Shown here: piece after piece, positions 34,709-43,964 of the stretch
Layout of the letters: each line of letters opens with the position of its first letter
How positions within the stretch are numbered: position 1 is the first letter of the stretch
Source of the DNA: M3007 sp040397785
Lineage (GTDB): Bacteria > Bacteroidota > Bacteroidia > Chitinophagales > Saprospiraceae
DNA: 55,135 bases
Reading direction: 5' to 3'
NCBI GenBank assembly: GCA_040397785.1
Contig: JBBAVI010000028.1
Coordinates: forward strand, 1-55,135
Program-made: the position numbers and the translations under genes
The notes under the pieces: model-generated
The model's input: only the letters and a program-made list of their open reading frames with translations
Databases searched by the model: none
Told to the model about the DNA's origin: nothing

Positions 34709-37378
34709 TTACTTTAAATCTAAGAAAGCCCAGTTAGAATCTTCATCGCCAGGCTCATTGGTGAATCCTTTGCGTTCGAACAGCCTGCGCATGGCACCAT
34801 TATTTTTTAAAAAGGACGCTGTTATTTTTTGATATCCCTGGGCGCGTGCAATTTCAATAATATAATCGGTGAGCATACCGCCCAAGCCCAGGCCATGCCA
34901 TTGATCGGCGACTAAAATGGCATATTCAGCCGATTCATACCAGCCATCGCCCACAATGCGCACTTCCCCAATGATTTTGGACACGCCATTTTCTTCCACC
35001 TGGGCTACGATGGCCATTTCCCGGTCGTAATCAACCTGGGTTAATCGGGATAAAAAACGGTGATCGATCCCGGGAACATACCCGAAGAAACGGAAATAAA
35101 GGCTTTGTTTGGAGGCATTGCGCGCTAATTCGGCCTCCATAGGTTCATCTTCGGGCCGGATTGGGCGAAAAAGCACCTCTGTCTTGTTTTTCAATTTCAC
35201 CTTTTTGATCCATTGGGTTGGATAAGGCAAAATGCTCAAGTGGGCATATGGATCGCGTTGCAAACTGGGCGACCGTTCCAACGCAATTTTAGCATCCAAT
35301 ACGATCCCCAACTTGGGCTGCATGGCAAATGGATTGATTTCGATAGACTGAATATCTGGAAAATCCATGAGCAGGTAGGTAAAGCGGCACAAAACGTCTT
35401 CCAGCATGTCAACGGGCACGGGTGTTTGATGTCCATAACCCTGCATTAATTGGTACACCTTGGTGCCTTCAATGAGGCGTTTGGCAAGTGCCAGGTTTAA
35501 GGGGGGCAAGCCGACTGTTCGATCTTGCCATAAGTCGCCTGTACTACCTCCTAGTCCAAAGGTAATAACCGGGCCAAAAACAGGGTCTTTTTCAGAAGAA
35601 ATAAGCAGTTCATGCTGAATTGGCTGCATTTTTTCGATACTGACGCCTTCAATGCGGGCATCGGGCCTGCGGTTGCGTACATGCGCATGCATGGCCTGGT
35701 ACGATTGCAGGAGTTCAGTATCGTTTTCAATATTTGTTTTAATGCCGCCTGCCGCTTGTTTGTGCCAAATATCGGGCGATTCAATTTTCATCACCACCGG
35801 GTAGCCGAGTTGTTCGGCCTGATGGAGCGCTCCTGCTTCGGTATTGGCCTTCAAACTGATATTAACCGGGATACCATAGAGGGCTAACAAATCTTTACTC
35901 TCAATTTCATCTAATTGGGTGCGTCCCTCGCGCTGGAAACGCTGGAGCATGGTGGCCGCCTCTTTTCGGCGCATATCGGCAAATCCGATGGGCTGGTCGG
36001 GGGGCATTTCAGACAATAAATCGAGGTTTTCTTTATAATCGGCCATGTGCATAAATACTTCCACGGCGCGTTCGGGAAATGGATACCAAGGTACTTTCCC
36101 TTTTTCGAGTATGGTTCGACCTTCAATTACAGAGGTATAGCCCATCCAGGCACAATAAACGGGCTTGGGAAATACTGCTTTTGATTCGGCCACGACGACT
36201 TCGGCTATTGCTTTAGCATCTGTGACTTGTTGGGCCGTGAGCACAATGAGCAGCGCATCTACGTTGGGGTCGAACAGGCAGGTGCGAATTGCGAATCGGA
36301 ATTGCTCGGTTGTTGCACCGCCACTTAGGTCGACCGGATTGCTTTTACTCCAGATGTCCGGCAAAACCGTGTTAAGTTTCTCAATGGTTTCGAGTTTTAG
36401 TTGTGCCAAAGTACCGCCGCGACGAATGAGCGCATCGGTGGCAATAATAGCTGGTCCGCCAGCATTGGTGATGATGGCCAAGCGTTTTCCGGCGGGTAAA
36501 GGCTGGGTTGCCAAAGCCTGGGTACAATCAAAAAACTGCTGAATGGTGCGCACTCGGATGAGTCCGGCACGTCGAAAAGCCGATTCGTAGACGGCATCAT
36601 TACCAGCCAATGCCCCGGTATGCAACATCGCTGCCCGCGCCCCTTCTTTGCTGGAACCCGCTTTGAGGATCACAATGGGTTTGGAACGTGCAAAAGCCCT
36701 GGCAGCGCTCATGAATTTACGGGCATTGACCAAATGCTCCATATATATAAGGATACATGCCGTACGGCTATCTTGTCCGAAATAGTCGATCAAATGCTCA
36801 AACCCGATATCGGCCATGTTGCCCATCGACACGAAATAGCTAAAACCCACGCGTTTATCGGCAGCCCAGTCGAGAATCGCCGAACCCAAGGCACCGCTTT
36901 GGGATATAAATGCCACCCGACCTGGACCGGGTACTGCTGAAGCAAAAGTGGCATTCAGTCCAATAGAAGGCACCAAAATACCCATACAGTTGGGGCCTAA
37001 TATTCGAATTTTGTATTTACTGGCGATATGGAGCAAATCGCGGTAGATTTGTTCCCCTTCTTTGCCAGCTTCCTTAAAACCGGAAGATAAAATAATGACA
37101 CATTCCACCCCAAATTTACCACATTCTGTCAGAATGCCGGGTATGGTGGTGGCTGGTGTTGCTATAATTACCAGGTTGGGTTTTTCTGGCAAATCTTTGA
37201 GTTTTTTATAACATTTAAGATTTTGTAATTCAGGATACTTTGGGTTAATTGGATAGACCTTCCCTTTAAACGTATGCAAGTTATGTAAAACGGCAAAACC
37301 AATTTTTTCCGGCTTATCGGTTGCGCCAATCAAGGCAATACTTTCTGGCTGAAAAAATTGATCTAAAACACGTTTCAT
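34709..37378 (-). CDS. Pat-type protein: NDP-forming acyl-CoA synthetase domains fused to GNAT acetyltransferase
   Basis: 889 residues from ATG 37378. The frame stays open upstream into the HDAC gene, but the ATG one base after its TAA gives the family length. Order: CoA-binding Rossmann domain (PESIALIGATDKP), Succ-CoA-ligase-like domain with HTGALAG near residue 250, ATP-grasp domain (about 480-700), then GNAT (about 730-889, DQWHGLGLGGMLTDYIIEIA). This is the Salmonella Pat (YfiQ) layout, a protein-lysine acetyltransferase whose targets include acetyl-CoA synthetase. Classical Pat has lost the catalytic His of ADP-forming synthetases; here the HTGALAG His looks intact, so ligase activity is possible. 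It is coupled to a deacetylase gene (TAATATG). Confidence 0.88.
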   Translation of the reverse strand: MKRVLDQFFQPESIALIGATDKPEKIGFAVLHNLHTFKGKVYPINPKYPELQNLKCYKKLKDLPEKPNLVIIATPATTIPGILTECGKFGVECVIILSSGFKEAGKEGEQIYRDLLHIASKYKIRILGPNCMGILVPSIGLNATFASAVPGPGRVAFISQSGALGSAILDWAADKRVGFSYFVSMGNMADIGFEHLIDYFGQDSRTACILIYMEHLVNARKFMSAARAFARSKPIVILKAGSSKEGARAAMLHTGALAGNDAVYESAFRRAGLIRVRTIQQFFDCTQALATQPLPAGKRLAIITNAGGPAIIATDALIRRGGTLAQLKLETIEKLNTVLPDIWSKSNPVDLSGGATTEQFRFAIRTCLFDPNVDALLIVLTAQQVTDAKAIAEVVVAESKAVFPKPVYCAWMGYTSVIEGRTILEKGKVPWYPFPERAVEVFMHMADYKENLDLLSEMPPDQPIGFADMRRKEAATMLQRFQREGRTQLDEIESKDLLALYGIPVNISLKANTEAGALHQAEQLGYPVVMKIESPDIWHKQAAGGIKTNIENDTELLQSYQAMHAHVRNRRPDARIEGVSIEKMQPIQHELLISSEKDPVFGPVITFGLGGSTGDLWQDRTVGLPPLNLALAKRLIEGTKVYQLMQGYGHQTPVPVDMLEDVLCRFTYLLMDFPDIQSIEINPFAMQPKLGIVLDAKIALERSPSLQRDPYAHLSILPYPTQWIKKVKLKNKTEVLFRPIRPEDEPMEAELARNASKQSLYFRFFGYVPGIDHRFLSRLTQVDYDREMAIVAQVEENGVSKIIGEVRIVGDGWYESAEYAILVADQWHGLGLGGMLTDYIIEIARAQGYQKITASFLKNNGAMRRLFERKGFTNEPGDEDSNWAFLDLK

Positions 37379-37379
37379 A

Positions 37380-38342
37380 TTAAAACTTCCAAAATTTCGA
37401 TAAAAGTGCAGCAGCGGTATGTAAGTGCATTTCATAGGTTTCCCATACGCGCATGCCCGAACTGGTACTCGCTTCCTCGAAGGGCATTGGCTCCAAGTTG
37501 ATGCCTGCAATAAAATTATGGACACAATAAGGTAAATCTTCGGCATTGTATCCGCCTTCCAATACGCCAAACACCTTGCCGGGAAAGTTTTCGCTGAGCA
37601 TTTTTCCCACTTTATAATAAAAATTGGCGCTGGCACGCAATTCTAACAGTGGTTCGAACTGATGTGCATCGAAACCAGCCGAAACCGCCACTACATCCGG
37701 ATTGAATTGAAGCGCCACAGGCAACATATATTCAATTGCATGCCAGAAAATATCATCGCCCGATGCCGGTGGAATGGGTTGGTTGATGGTAAATCCAAGT
37801 CCGCTCCCAACCCCAATTTCTCGGGCCGAGCCATTGCCAGGATAGGCTGGATATTGGTGTAACGACCAAAATAGTACCTGGTCACTGTCGTAAAAAATAT
37901 CCATGGTACCATCTCCCAGGTGCCCGTCAAAGTCGAGAATAAGCACTTTTTTGCCTGCATTTACTGCTTTTTGAGCAGCAATTGCGACGTTGTTAAAAAT
38001 GCAAAATCCACGTGCCTGCGACCGGAAGGCATGGTGACCGGGTGGACGAACTAAGGCGAAATCACGCTGTTCGGCTGCCAAAAGCGCCAAACCCACTGCA
38101 GTTGTGGCCGCCAGAAAACTTTGGTGGTGCACTTTTGTATCGCCATCCAAGGGCAAACCATGCGCACAATGATGTTGCACCCGGTCGATATAGGATTCGG
38201 GATGTATCAAAGTAAGCGCGTGGGTACCATCGGGCGCTATTTCGAGGGGTTTCAGGTGCTCGAAATGCGACAAACGCAGCCGATTTTCCGGATGCTGGCC
38301 TGTTTCGTGGAGCAAAACATGATCGTGGTATAAGATCTTCAT
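37380..38342 (-). CDS. HDAC-superfamily protein (class II / AcuC-like deacetylase)
   Basis: 320 residues with the zinc-deacetylase landmarks: HPENRLRL at the N-terminus, RPPGHHAFRSQARGFC (the catalytic His pair), DFDGHLGDGT (zinc Asp and His; the second His of the usual HH is Leu), SAGFDAH (second zinc Asp) and LEGGYN. It removes acyl groups from lysine or polyamine substrates. Its stop codon TAA is separated by a single base from the ATG of the Pat-type acetyltransferase, and msrA ends 7 bases upstream. This gives a plausible acetylation/deacetylation pair, like acuA-acuC in Bacillus but with a Pat-type writer. Confidence 0.92.
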   Translation of the reverse strand: MKILYHDHVLLHETGQHPENRLRLSHFEHLKPLEIAPDGTHALTLIHPESYIDRVQHHCAHGLPLDGDTKVHHQSFLAATTAVGLALLAAEQRDFALVRPPGHHAFRSQARGFCIFNNVAIAAQKAVNAGKKVLILDFDGHLGDGTMDIFYDSDQVLFWSLHQYPAYPGNGSAREIGVGSGLGFTINQPIPPASGDDIFWHAIEYMLPVALQFNPDVVAVSAGFDAHQFEPLLELRASANFYYKVGKMLSENFPGKVFGVLEGGYNAEDLPYCVHNFIAGINLEPMPFEEASTSSGMRVWETYEMHLHTAAALLSKFWKF

Positions 38343-38349
38343 TCAAAAA

Positions 38350-39027
38350 CTACTTTTTACTTTTTACCAAATCAGGCACTTGTTCCAGGGTACGACGCAA
38401 GCGTGGAATTGATTCGTGTTGCACATAAGGGTTACCTGGATTCAGCACCACATAGTTTTGGTGGTAATCTTCGGCGGTCCAAAACTTTGTGAAAGGAACG
38501 ATTTGAGCAGCAATGGGCTTGCTGAACTTGCCGGAATTGGTCAATTGAGCGACATATTCAATGGCAATACGTTGCTCCTGGGCATTTCGGTAAAAGATTG
38601 CCGAGCGGTATTGGGTCCCATGATCGGGGCCTTGTCCATTCACTTGTGTTGGATCCTGGGAGGCGAAGAACACCCGAATCAGTTCAGGGTAATGAATAAT
38701 CGTTGAATCGTAGTAAATTTCTATCGTTTCTGTATGGCCCGTACGACCTGAACCGACTTCTTCGTAGGTAGGGTTGTCGGTATCTCCGCCTGCATAGCCG
38801 GAAATCACTTCCGAAACACCTTTAATATTTTCAAACACCGCTTCTTCACACCAGAAACAACCGGCGGCAAAGGTAGCTTTACTCATTCCGGTTAAATCCA
38901 CTTTTGCGGGCACGGCAAGTGTTGGGCGTTCCAGGTTGGTGGGTATTTTAGCTTCATTTTTAGAAGCGCAATAAGAAAACACAATCAGGGCTATGACTGG
39001 GAATAAAACAAATTTTGAAATTTTCAT
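38350..39027 (-). CDS. msrA: Peptide methionine-S-sulfoxide reductase MsrA, predicted lipoprotein
   Basis: 225 residues from ATG 39027. The lipobox VFSYC near residue 19 makes it an envelope lipoprotein. The preceding 14 codons of the frame look like a non-coding extension. The MsrA active site GCFWCEEAVFENIKGV (nucleophile Cys in GCFWC) is followed by SGYAGGDTDNPTYEEVGSG and QDPTQVNGQGPDHGTQYRSAIF, all standard. It repairs oxidised methionines in envelope proteins. It lies 7 bases upstream of the HDAC-family gene and is likely in the same operon. Confidence 0.94.
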   Translation of the reverse strand: MKISKFVLFPVIALIVFSYCASKNEAKIPTNLERPTLAVPAKVDLTGMSKATFAAGCFWCEEAVFENIKGVSEVISGYAGGDTDNPTYEEVGSGRTGHTETIEIYYDSTIIHYPELIRVFFASQDPTQVNGQGPDHGTQYRSAIFYRNAQEQRIAIEYVAQLTNSGKFSKPIAAQIVPFTKFWTAEDYHQNYVVLNPGNPYVQHESIPRLRRTLEQVPDLVKSKK

Positions 39028-39134
39028 CTTGGGATGATTTTGAATGGTGAACCGTTGCAAGGCTAACAAGTGGGCTTGTTAAAAGGTTGTCATGGCCTGT
39101 TCGAAGTGTTGGCGCAACGACAAACGGACTTATT

Positions 39135-40088
39135 TTAGCGCAAGATAAATACGACGCGCCGGTTTTGGGCGTGGCCAGCGGCAGTATTTTCGGTGCTGAG
39201 CGGTTGGGTACTGCTATAACCTTTTGCGTCAATACGTTTTCCGGCAATACCTCTTTCTACCAGGTAGCGGGCCGTTACCCTTGCACGGTCCTGTGATAGC
39301 ACCATATTTTTGCCTGGATCCCCAATGTTATCAGTGTGGCCTTCAATCGTCAGGTTGAATTCCGGGTGGCGTAAAAGCATATCTGCCAGTTTATCTAATT
39401 CCACTTTTGAGCCGGGCAGCATGATACTTTTGCTTTGTTCGAACAGAATATTCTTGGGCAGGTATTTTTCCAACGAATCCGGTTGGTTTTTAACCACAAC
39501 CACGGGCTTTGGGACGGGAAGCTTGATTTTGGGTTTTTCCGGAGCAAGCGTTGGCGTGGGTTTTTGAAGGGGTTGCTGGCGGGTTTTGGTTTTAGAAAAA
39601 TATTTAGGATCAATTTTCTGAAAATTGCCCGTTGTTTCGGGTATTTGCCAGTTTAAATGGATTTCACCTTCAAAAATATCATTGAAATAATCGACCCGCA
39701 AGGCATAAGACTTGCCTGCTTCCAAGGTAGCCGAGCCGTTAAAACGCTCCGAGTCATGCAAGTCCCAGGCGTCAATAATCAATTGATCATCCAGCCACAG
39801 GCGAATCCCATCGTCGACCATTGCCGAAAAGAGGTATTTGCCCGATTTGGGTACATTTAGAAAACCAGTCCAGCGTACAGAAAAATAGGAAGGAGGAAGA
39901 CCTTCAGCGGGCGGCACCCTATCCCAATCAAAATCCACGTCTCGATCGGTGCGCGAAAGCACATACCGCTCAAACCGGGTACCTTGGTAATATGCCCCGG
40001 TGAGTCCTTGTTGGGCCTGGGCGAAAAAACTGGATATGTTTATAAATAACAGGGGAAGCCAAACTTTTGGGCACATATACATTTGCAT
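39135..40088 (-). CDS. Exported PA14-domain/OmpA-like fusion protein
   Basis: 317 residues from ATG 40088. Several in-frame ATG codons lie close together (40088, 40082 and 40076), so the start is uncertain. After a signal peptide ending near AQAQQ come a PA14 domain (about 20-155: LTGAYYQGTRFER, VRWTGFLNVPKSGKYLFSAMVDDGIRLWLDD), a Pro/Lys-rich linker (about 165-205) and an OmpA-like peptidoglycan-binding domain (about 210-317: TIEGHTDNIGDPGKN, VLSQDRARVTARYLVERGI, NRRVVFIL). PA14 domains often bind glycans, so a cell-wall-attached surface protein is likely. It lies just downstream of the ABC-F gene and its terminator. Confidence 0.88.
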   Translation of the reverse strand: MQMYMCPKVWLPLLFINISSFFAQAQQGLTGAYYQGTRFERYVLSRTDRDVDFDWDRVPPAEGLPPSYFSVRWTGFLNVPKSGKYLFSAMVDDGIRLWLDDQLIIDAWDLHDSERFNGSATLEAGKSYALRVDYFNDIFEGEIHLNWQIPETTGNFQKIDPKYFSKTKTRQQPLQKPTPTLAPEKPKIKLPVPKPVVVVKNQPDSLEKYLPKNILFEQSKSIMLPGSKVELDKLADMLLRHPEFNLTIEGHTDNIGDPGKNMVLSQDRARVTARYLVERGIAGKRIDAKGYSSTQPLSTENTAAGHAQNRRVVFILR

Positions 40089-40140
40089 TGGGCTTAGTGG
40101 TAGGATTGCCACCCGTTTTAACCGAGGTGTGCATCCTACA

Positions 40141-40202
40141 AAAAATGGGTGAACACAGATTTGTAAGACACTTCAAATGTCGGACAAGCTGCATGTTCAC
40201 CC
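40141..40202 (-). terminator. Structured terminator after the ABC-F gene
   Basis: On the minus strand GGGTGAACA pairs with TGTTCACCC across a 38-base loop that contains a further GACA/TGTC stem, followed by ATTTTTTG. It lies 30 bases after the ABC-F stop. Confidence 0.7.
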
Positions 40203-40231
40203 AATTTTATAGACCAACGGCTCAAAAAACC

Positions 40232-42133
40232 TTACCCAATTTGCTCTACGGCCAATTCCCAGCTTGCGTACTCTTTTTGCAGTTCGGCTTTTAGATCGGC
40301 GTATTTTTTCATCACGGCATCGGCTTCGGGTTTCATATAGAAATCGGCTGCTTCCATTTTTGATTCGATGCCTTTGATTTCCTGTTCGAGGTCGGCGATG
40401 CGTTTTTCAGATTTTTGCACGTTGCGTTGCAGTGCCTTTTTCTCTTCCGCGTTCAACTCTTTTCCTTTAGCGGCACCATTTATAGCACCATTGACGGTCC
40501 GCATTTCCACATCACGCATGTTGTCGAGTTTGCGTTTATCGAGGAAATAGTTAATATCACCCAGATACTCAATCAATTTGTGGTCGCGGAATTCGATGGT
40601 ACGCTGGGTAAGATCGCTCAAAAATTCGCGGTCGTGGCTTACAACCAGCAAAGTACCTTCAAAATCAATTAAAGCTTGCTTCAACACTTCCTTGGAGGTC
40701 ATATCCAAGTGGTTGGTAGGCTCATCGAGTATCAGGAAATTGATCGGGCGCAACAACATACAGGCCAAAGCCAGGCGCGCGCGTTCTCCCCCGGAGAGTG
40801 CTACTACTTTTTTATCGACATCCTGCCCACTAAACAAAAACGCACCCAGGATAGAACGCAGTTTGGTGCGCATTTCTGGCGGGGCGTATTTTTCCATTGT
40901 TTCGATGAGGGTCAGTTTCGGATCAAGTGTTTCTGCCTGGTTTTGCGCATAATACCCCAAGTGAATATTATAGCCCAAGGATGCCTCCCCCGAAGTAGCG
41001 GGTTCCATGCCACAAATAATTTTGGCCAAGGTTGTTTTTCCCTGACCGTTTTGGCCTACAAACGCTACCCGTTCACCGCGCAGGATATTGAAATCCACAT
41101 TGTCGAGAATGGTGTTGTTGCCGTATTTTTTGGTCATGTGATCCGCTTTGGCTGCTACCTCACCCGAGCGTGGGGGCGGCGGGAAGCGGATTATCATGGA
41201 GGTAGTATCGGTGTCGTCAATTTCGATGCGCTCCAATTTGTCGAGCTGTTTTTGCATTGACTGGGCCATTTTGGTTTTGGAGGCTTTTGCCATAAAGCGT
41301 GCGATGGTGCGTTCTTTATCAGCAATAACGCGTTGCTGGTTTTCGGCAGCGGCGCTCATTTGTTCGCGACGTTCCTGGCTTAATTCCACATACCGGGAGT
41401 ATGCGGCCTTATAATCGTGTACTTTCCCGAGCACAACCTCTGCAGTACGGTTGGTCACATTATCGAGAAAGCGTTTATCGTGGCTAATTACAACGGCCAT
41501 ACCCTGATAACTGTTCAAAAAGTCCTCCAGCCACAGAATACTTTCAATATCCAAGTGGTTGGTAGGCTCATCGAGCAGCAATAAGTCGGGTTCGCGCAGC
41601 AACATTTTGGCCAATTCAATCCGCATTTGCCATCCACCGGAGAACTCATCGGTCAGCCTGGGCATATCACTGGATTTAAAACCAAGTCCTGCCAGTACTT
41701 TTTCGGCATCGGCCTGGGTGGTATGGCCGCCTAAGTGGTGTAGTCGGTCGGTGACATCGCCCATGTCTTCAATGAGTTGGGCATATTCATCGGATTCATA
41801 ATCTTCCCGAACGGTGAGTTCCTGTTCGATATGACGCAGTCTTTTTTCGAGTTCCAGGACTTCACTGAAGGCCGTCATGGTTTCATCGAGCACTGTTTTC
41901 CCTTTGGGGAGCAACATATCCTGGTGCAAATACCCGATCGTAAAGTGGTTGGCTACCACCACATTGCCTTCGTGGGGCGACATTTCACCGGCAATTACTT
42001 TTAAGAGCGTAGACTTTCCAGCGCCATTGCGCCCCACCAAACCGACCCGTTCTCCGGGTTTGATCACCACGCTCACATAATCGAGCAGGATGCGGTTGCC
42101 GTATTGGATATAAATGTTGTTCAAACTAAGCAT
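40232..42133 (-). CDS. ABC-F family ATPase
   Basis: 633 residues from ATG 42133 (MLSLNNIYIQYGNRILLDYV); six upstream codons also lie in frame but are not needed. Two ABC ATPase domains without membrane segments: the first has GRNGAGKSTLLKVIAG and LLLDEPTNHLDI, the second GQNGQGKTTLAKIIC, LSGGERARLALA and a second LDEPTNHLDM. A charged linker lies between, and a coiled-coil C-terminus (about 540-633) is Lys/Glu-rich. ABC-F proteins act on the ribosome, in translation quality control or drug protection. A TACCTTTG box ends five bases before the start codon, so the mRNA may be leaderless. Confidence 0.93.
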   Translation of the reverse strand: MLSLNNIYIQYGNRILLDYVSVVIKPGERVGLVGRNGAGKSTLLKVIAGEMSPHEGNVVVANHFTIGYLHQDMLLPKGKTVLDETMTAFSEVLELEKRLRHIEQELTVREDYESDEYAQLIEDMGDVTDRLHHLGGHTTQADAEKVLAGLGFKSSDMPRLTDEFSGGWQMRIELAKMLLREPDLLLLDEPTNHLDIESILWLEDFLNSYQGMAVVISHDKRFLDNVTNRTAEVVLGKVHDYKAAYSRYVELSQERREQMSAAAENQQRVIADKERTIARFMAKASKTKMAQSMQKQLDKLERIEIDDTDTTSMIIRFPPPPRSGEVAAKADHMTKKYGNNTILDNVDFNILRGERVAFVGQNGQGKTTLAKIICGMEPATSGEASLGYNIHLGYYAQNQAETLDPKLTLIETMEKYAPPEMRTKLRSILGAFLFSGQDVDKKVVALSGGERARLALACMLLRPINFLILDEPTNHLDMTSKEVLKQALIDFEGTLLVVSHDREFLSDLTQRTIEFRDHKLIEYLGDINYFLDKRKLDNMRDVEMRTVNGAINGAAKGKELNAEEKKALQRNVQKSEKRIADLEQEIKGIESKMEAADFYMKPEADAVMKKYADLKAELQKEYASWELAVEQIG

Positions 42134-42137
42134 ACTG

Positions 42138-42145
42138 CAAAGGTA
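42138..42145 (-). promoter_or_regulatory. Minus-7 box TACCTTTG abutting the ABC-F start
   Basis: Perfect TAnnTTTG match; only four bases (CAGT) separate it from ATG 42133. No TTG at the usual distance upstream. Confidence 0.5.
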
Positions 42146-42570
42146 AAGCAAATTTTATTTCGATTCCTCATTAATATAAGGGTGTACAGCAAATTTTACG
42201 TTGCAGGGCATATTTTTTTATTAAAAAGAAGCCTTCTTGTTACCAATTCCAGCAGCATCCGTTCATCAAAAAAAGCCCAAGCGTATTTTCGCTTTTAAAT
42301 TTACTTTATTATACTCTATAAAGCACTAATTATAAATATTTTAAAGGATAAAAAAAGCAACATTCCGTTTTCCACATAAAAGTAACAATTGCCTGTTGGC
42401 GATTTTAACTACCCAAATGTGTAAAAAACCGAAATGCAATTCTATTTTTGCCGCGCACACAATGGTATGCTATAGTATTTTCCTACTGTTTACTCCTTCA
42501 AACCGGACCACTTTTACGGCTTTTTTCAAATCGTATTAGCCGAATGTTAATCTAAATACCTACCAATTAA
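42146..42570. other. Divergent intergenic region between the ABC-F and M23 genes
   Basis: AT-rich, with no credible gene. A plus-strand TATTTTTG box (42443-42450) lies about 120 bases before the M23 start. No strong hairpin seen. Confidence 0.4.
42443..42450 (+). promoter_or_regulatory. Minus-7 box TATTTTTG upstream of the M23 peptidase gene
   Basis: A TAnnTTTG match 121 bases upstream of the GTG start. No TTG at the standard spacing, so only partly supported. Confidence 0.45.
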
Positions 42571-43932
42571 GTGAATAAACTAAAGAAGTTGCCGCAACAA
42601 TGGATGCGGCTTATGAAACAAGCACTTCCGACAAATGGATGGCTGGTGATCGGTGGCGTGGCTTTTTTGACAGCGCTAATCCTGATTTCTTCACAAATTG
42701 CAAAACAACGTAGTCAAGCCGCTTCCATGGCTTTAGTTCCAACTGCGGACCCTGAAATTAAGCGTTGGGGATTTTCACTGAATACCTACCAACTTACTGA
42801 AAATACTTTGCGTTCTGGTGATGTGCTGGGCGAAATTTTGATGCAGCAGGGGCTTACCTACCCCCAAGTTGCTGCACTGGTTGAAGCATCAAAAGGGGTT
42901 TTTAACATTAATTCGATGCGTGCCGGGAAAACGCTGTTTTTCCTAAAACAGGCCCAAGAATCCCACGCTACCCAAATGGTTTATGAGCCTTCTCCTTACG
43001 AATATGTAGTTTTTAGTTTGACCGATCCTTTTCAGGTGAAGGTGGTAAAAAGGGATGTAAAAACAGAAATCGTGGCGGCATCTGGTGTGCTTGAAACCAG
43101 TTTTTGGCAGGCACTTACTGATAACGGCCTCAATGATGAACTGGCGGATGGTATGATTGACGTGCTCGCCTCTTCTGTCGATTTTTATCATCAAAGACAG
43201 GGCGATCGCTTCAAAGTGGTGTATGAGCAACATTTTGTAGAAGGTGTAGCAGTTGGCACAGGCAAAATTATTGCCGCCATGTACGAGCGCGAAGGCAAAT
43301 CTTTTTATGCCTTTAATTACGAAAAAGCGGGCGAAAAGGTTAATTATTTTGATTTTGACGGTCGTCCGGCAAAGAAAGCGTTCTTGAAATCGCCGGTGAA
43401 GTTTTCCCGGATTTCCAGTCGTTTTAATCTGCACCGCCTCCACCCTATTTTGGGATACCACAAAGCACATTTAGGAACTGACTATGCAGCACCTTATGGC
43501 ACGCCCATTATGGCTGTTGCGGAAGGCGTTGTAGAGGAAGCAACCCGCCGCGGTGGCAATGGTAATTTTGTTAAAATTCGCCACGACGGCACCTACGAAA
43601 CACAATATCTACACATGCAGGGCTTTGCGCGGGGCATTCACAGGGGTACACGTGTTGCGCAAGGTCAAACCATTGGTTATGTAGGCGCGACAGGCTTGGC
43701 AACCGGGCCACACTGTTGTTTCCGGTTTTGGAAAAATGGCCGTGAAGTGGATCATTTACGCCTCAATTTGCCACAACCGCAGCCGATTACGGGCGAAACA
43801 CTCCAACAATTCATGGTGGTACGTGATCAATTGTTGCAAATGTTAAATGGGGTGGAATACCGCACCTTTAACAAGACCAATAAAGAGGAGGCCGCATCTG
43901 ATCTAGAGTTTATTACGGGTGTAGCGCCTTAG
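42571..43932 (+). CDS. M23-family peptidoglycan endopeptidase with N-terminal membrane anchor
   Basis: 453 residues. GTG at 42571 is the first start after an in-frame TAA directly before it; no ATG fits before the membrane helix (about 21-42, WLVIGGVAFLTALILISSQIA). A LysM/OapA-like region (LRSGDVLGEILMQQGLTY to NSMRAGKTLFFLKQ) follows. The M23 domain lies at about 285-410: HKAHLGTDYAAPYGTPIMA (zinc HxxxD), RHDGTYETQYLHM and TGPHCCFRFWKNGREVD. The last motif is normally GPHLHF; here the zinc-ligand His is replaced by Cys (HCC). It should cut cell-wall peptides if the Cys still binds zinc. Confidence 0.88.
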   Translation: MNKLKKLPQQWMRLMKQALPTNGWLVIGGVAFLTALILISSQIAKQRSQAASMALVPTADPEIKRWGFSLNTYQLTENTLRSGDVLGEILMQQGLTYPQVAALVEASKGVFNINSMRAGKTLFFLKQAQESHATQMVYEPSPYEYVVFSLTDPFQVKVVKRDVKTEIVAASGVLETSFWQALTDNGLNDELADGMIDVLASSVDFYHQRQGDRFKVVYEQHFVEGVAVGTGKIIAAMYEREGKSFYAFNYEKAGEKVNYFDFDGRPAKKAFLKSPVKFSRISSRFNLHRLHPILGYHKAHLGTDYAAPYGTPIMAVAEGVVEEATRRGGNGNFVKIRHDGTYETQYLHMQGFARGIHRGTRVAQGQTIGYVGATGLATGPHCCFRFWKNGREVDHLRLNLPQPQPITGETLQQFMVVRDQLLQMLNGVEYRTFNKTNKEEAASDLEFITGVAP

Positions 43933-43964
43933 AGCCTGTAAAAATTTATATTTTTTAAGGCTCT
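43931..43964. terminator. Hairpin between the convergent M23 and alpha/beta hydrolase genes
   Basis: AGAGCCT (43931-43937) pairs with AGGCTCT (43958-43964), 7 perfect pairs with an AT-rich 20-base loop. It lies exactly between the two stop codons. T-runs after the stem are poor. The left arm starts the 12-mer AGAGCCTGTAAA that recurs at 48371. Confidence 0.5.
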
